Below, one piece after another: positions 61,971 to 64,000 of a stretch of 64,000 bases of DNA (positions within the stretch are counted from its first letter, which is position 1; every line of letters begins with the position of its first letter). The notes beneath the pieces are model-generated. The model was not told the DNA's origin. It searched no databases and worked only from the letters and a program-made list of their open reading frames with translations. Origin of the DNA: Paraglaciecola sp. 20A4 (lineage in GTDB: Bacteria > Pseudomonadota > Gammaproteobacteria > Enterobacterales > Alteromonadaceae); NCBI RefSeq assembly GCF_011378905.1, contig NZ_WTPY01000002.1, positions 310,001 to 374,000 on the forward strand. The letters are read 5' to 3'. Position numbers and translations under genes: made by a program.

Positions 61971-62864
61971 TTATTTGCGTCTTTTGGCTCTGGGGTGCGC
62001 TGTATCGTATACGCTCGCTAAATGCTGAAAGTTCAAGTGTGTATACACCTGAGTTGTAGACAAATTCGCGTGTCCTAGTAGTTCTTGCACCCCACGTAAG
62101 TCGCCGCTTGATTCGAGAATATGGGTGGCAAATGAATGGCGTAGCTTATGGGGATTTATATGTTGGTCTAAATGCTGTTGCTTGGCCCATAACTGCATAC
62201 GCTTGGCAATTTGCCTGTGGCTAATTCTACGTCTGTGTTTACTGAGGAATAGCGCAGGTTCATCACCGTCTACTAATTCGCCGCGTACTTTTAGCCATTC
62301 ATTCACGCAACCTAAGGCAGTTTTTCCGATAGGCAATATGCGTTCCTTACTGCCTTTACCCATGACTCTCAGCTGTGCATCGTTTTGGATGCTAGCGAGA
62401 TTTAAATCGGCTAGTTCAGCTAAACGTAAACCGCAGCTGTAGGTTAATTCCAACATGGCTTTGTCACGGATTCCGAGTAACGAATCATCATCAAAGTCGA
62501 GCAGTTGATGCATCTCATCTACATTGAGTTGCTTGGGCAGAGGACTACCTTGTTTGGGCGCCTGAATAGCTTTTGCTGGGTTGCTAGTTAAAATATTTTT
62601 CTCGACTAAATAACTACAGTAACCGCGTAGGGCTGAAAGCCTAAGGGCAATACTTCGCGGGCTTAAGCCTTGCCGACGGGCTTGGTTTAGTACTTGTCGA
62701 ACATGATCAACGGTGAGTTGTGTCCAATTATTTATCGTTAAAACAGCACAGATACTGGCCAGTTGACGCTGGTAATTTTGGATTGATTTTGGTGCAAGAT
62801 TACGTTCGTACTTTAAGTAATAGAAGTACTTGTCTAGCGAAGGTTGCAGGCCGGGCTGCGACAT
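61971..62864 (-). CDS. xerC: Tyrosine recombinase XerC
   Basis: XerC with XerD resolves chromosome dimers at dif. The product of 297 residues has the N-terminal SAM-like domain (YERNLAPKSIQNYQRQLASI) and the catalytic domain with Arg in YSCGLRLAEL, HKLRHSFATH, LLGHANLSTTQVYTHLNF (His, Arg, His, Tyr). The start is the ATG at 62864; a GTG at 62867 overlaps the DUF484 stop (TAGTGATG). Conserved operon position between DUF484 and yigB. Confidence 0.95.
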   Translation of the reverse strand: MSQPGLQPSLDKYFYYLKYERNLAPKSIQNYQRQLASICAVLTINNWTQLTVDHVRQVLNQARRQGLSPRSIALRLSALRGYCSYLVEKNILTSNPAKAIQAPKQGSPLPKQLNVDEMHQLLDFDDDSLLGIRDKAMLELTYSCGLRLAELADLNLASIQNDAQLRVMGKGSKERILPIGKTALGCVNEWLKVRGELVDGDEPALFLSKHRRRISHRQIAKRMQLWAKQQHLDQHINPHKLRHSFATHILESSGDLRGVQELLGHANLSTTQVYTHLNFQHLASVYDTAHPRAKRRK

Positions 62865-62866
62865 CA

Positions 62867-63565
62867 CTAATACGCAAGTAATTTAGGCAACAGAATACTT
62901 AAAAACTGCTGCAATTGCGTGATGAGTAGCGTGTCCATATCGGGATTAAAGTGGCCTGGATCATTGCTACCGATTGCCAAAATACCTAACTCGCCATTTT
63001 CACCTAAACGCAGTAAAGCGACTGACTCTGCTTGTTGATCGTTGAACAACAACTTTTTTTCATGCTCACTTAAGCGGCCAAAGAAAAAGGAATTATCTTT
63101 AAAACGTTTTTCAGCAAAAAGCTTACGTTGAATTTCTGGTATCGCAAACGCCCCTTTATAGGGTTTTAGGGCAACAGATGATAAGTTCAACTGCTCTTGC
63201 ATAACATTTTCGAGTACATATTGTACCGAGCTAATATCGGTGCATTTGAGCACACGCAAGTTCAAGTCAGCATAAATTCGATAAATTGCTTCGTTTTGCT
63301 TCGCGATATTGATCAATTGACTGAGTTTGCTATTTAACAAACGCACTTTTTGCCGTAGCTGTTCACTTTGTCGTTCTACAAGCGACACGCTGCCTTTATG
63401 GGCGTGTGGTATTTGTAGTTCTTCAAGTAATATAGGCTGTTTAACGAAAAAATCAGGGTGCTGAGTGAGATATTCCGCCACCTGTTGTTCCGTTACGCCA
63501 TCCGGTTCAGCAAAAGTGGAGGTGACGTCGAGTTGACTTTTTTGCTGACCAGATGCTTCATTCAT
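62867..63565 (-). CDS. DUF484 family protein (YigA-like)
   Basis: The 232-residue product has the DUF484 signature: [40 protein letters not shown] and a GAF-like C-terminal domain ([32 protein letters not shown]). Function is unknown. It sits between dapF and xerC, and its start ATG overlaps the dapF stop (ATGA). Cytoplasmic. Confidence 0.9.
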   Translation of the reverse strand: MNEASGQQKSQLDVTSTFAEPDGVTEQQVAEYLTQHPDFFVKQPILLEELQIPHAHKGSVSLVERQSEQLRQKVRLLNSKLSQLINIAKQNEAIYRIYADLNLRVLKCTDISSVQYVLENVMQEQLNLSSVALKPYKGAFAIPEIQRKLFAEKRFKDNSFFFGRLSEHEKKLLFNDQQAESVALLRLGENGELGILAIGSNDPGHFNPDMDTLLITQLQQFLSILLPKLLAY

Positions 63566-64000
63566 AACGTGATATTTCCATCAAAGACATGCTCAGCTGT
63601 CCCTGTCATTTTTAAGATTGAGCCCGGCCCTTGCCAACGAATCTTCAAGGTGCCACCAGGTAAATCGACGGTGACTTCTTTATTTAACTTTTTCTGCAAT
63701 TGGCCAACAGCCACAGCGGCACATGCACCACTGCCGCAGGCGAGTGTTTCACCTACACCGCGCTCATATACACGCAGCTTAATATGGCCGCTGTTTAAAA
63801 TCTGCATAAAGCCGATATTTGCCCCTTCAGGGAATCGTTCATGGGCAACTAACATTTTACCGATGCCTTCTACATCAGCTGTTTCCACATCATCGACCAA
63901 CAATACACAATGGGGGTTACCCATTGAAACTGCACCGCAAAAAAAGGTGTGTTCATTGTTGCGAATAATATAAATGTTTTCTTGTTTGTTGGCCTTAAGC
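63562..64000 (-). CDS. dapF: Diaminopimelate epimerase (5' end beyond the window)
   Basis: DapF converts LL- to meso-diaminopimelate for lysine and peptidoglycan. The frame runs from the stop at 63562-63564 through the window end without interruption, reading [37 protein letters not shown]. The catalytic cysteine motif [13 protein letters not shown] is present; the first catalytic cysteine lies beyond the window. About 145 of the expected 275 residues are visible. An internal ATG (MGNPHCV) is not the start. Its stop overlaps the DUF484 start. Confidence 0.95.
   Translation of the reverse strand, partial: LKANKQENIYIIRNNEHTFFCGAVSMGNPHCVLLVDDVETADVEGIGKMLVAHERFPEGANIGFMQILNSGHIKLRVYERGVGETLACGSGACAAVAVGQLQKKLNKEVTVDLPGGTLKIRWQGPGSILKMTGTAEHVFDGNITL

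Noticed and set aside
1-64000. tRNA, rRNA, CRISPR array, prophage or complete insertion sequence
   Set aside because: None of the expected sequence signatures were found by reading; a dedicated tRNA or repeat search was not available.

Overview
The window reads as a contiguous piece of a gammaproteobacterial chromosome. The gene content fits an Alteromonadales member of the Glaciecola/Paraglaciecola/Alteromonas type: gspLMN, fbp/mpl, dusB-fis, purH/purD, tamAB and dapF-DUF484-xerC-yigB ... uvrD, in moderately AT-rich DNA. The genus is an inference from gene content and protein style, not a database result. No tRNA, rRNA, CRISPR array, intact insertion sequence or prophage was recognised.

Layout. 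1-2.6 kb: end of a type II secretion operon (gspK tail, gspL, gspM, gspN). 2.6-8.2 kb: fbp (-), mpl and an exported S1/P1 nuclease (+), hemE (-) and nudC (-), with a candidate small RNA at 7301-7386. 8.5-11.2 kb: zur, a CheX-like phosphatase, yjbQ and an OmpA-family porin (+). 11.2-14.6 kb: dnaB and recQ (-). 14.7-15.2 kb: a PaaI-type thioesterase gene interrupted by an in-frame TAA. 15.26-19.55 kb: a tight four-gene minus-strand operon encoding an exported cupredoxin, a membrane Cache/HAMP/degenerate GGDEF/EAL protein, a DUF3034 outer-membrane-type protein and a lipoprotein truncated hemoglobin. This is the best candidate in the window for a poorly described system. 19.8-31 kb: two MscS-family channels, tamAB, mgtE, small envelope proteins (DUF1328, BON), a small coiled-coil ORF and a REC-like/GGDEF protein. 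31.1-36.5 kb: purD, an exported methyltransferase-like protein, purH, fis and dusB (all -). 36.7-40.6 kb: an Mpo1-like membrane protein, a CnoX/YbbN-like holdase, and a LysR regulator divergent from a thiol-peroxidase-like protein and a HAD hydrolase.

40.6-46.2 kb is a looser accessory zone: a pentapeptide-repeat protein, exported proteins, an AspA/AstE-type metallo-hydrolase, a DUF2268 peptidase, long gene-poor gaps, and a frameshifted antibiotic-biosynthesis-monooxygenase pseudogene at 44413-44715. 46.2-55 kb carries mostly minus-strand genes for redox and membrane stress: DUF2383, MscS, a CC0125-type lipoprotein, a phosphatase-diacylglycerol-kinase fusion, a peroxiredoxin-like protein, hemerythrin, a formate/nitrite-type channel and a DedA/YqaA protein. 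A gene-free 0.8 kb stretch with a repeat-like inverted repeat follows. 55.8-64 kb: rarD, a REC-REC-GGDEF protein, uvrD, cysE, and the yigB-xerC-DUF484-dapF operon, cut by the window end.

Recurring themes are envelope integrity (T2SS, TamAB, OmpA, BON, three MscS channels), cyclic-di-GMP signalling (three GGDEF/EAL proteins) and redox or diatomic-gas chemistry (truncated hemoglobin, hemerythrin, cupredoxin, two peroxiredoxin-like proteins).
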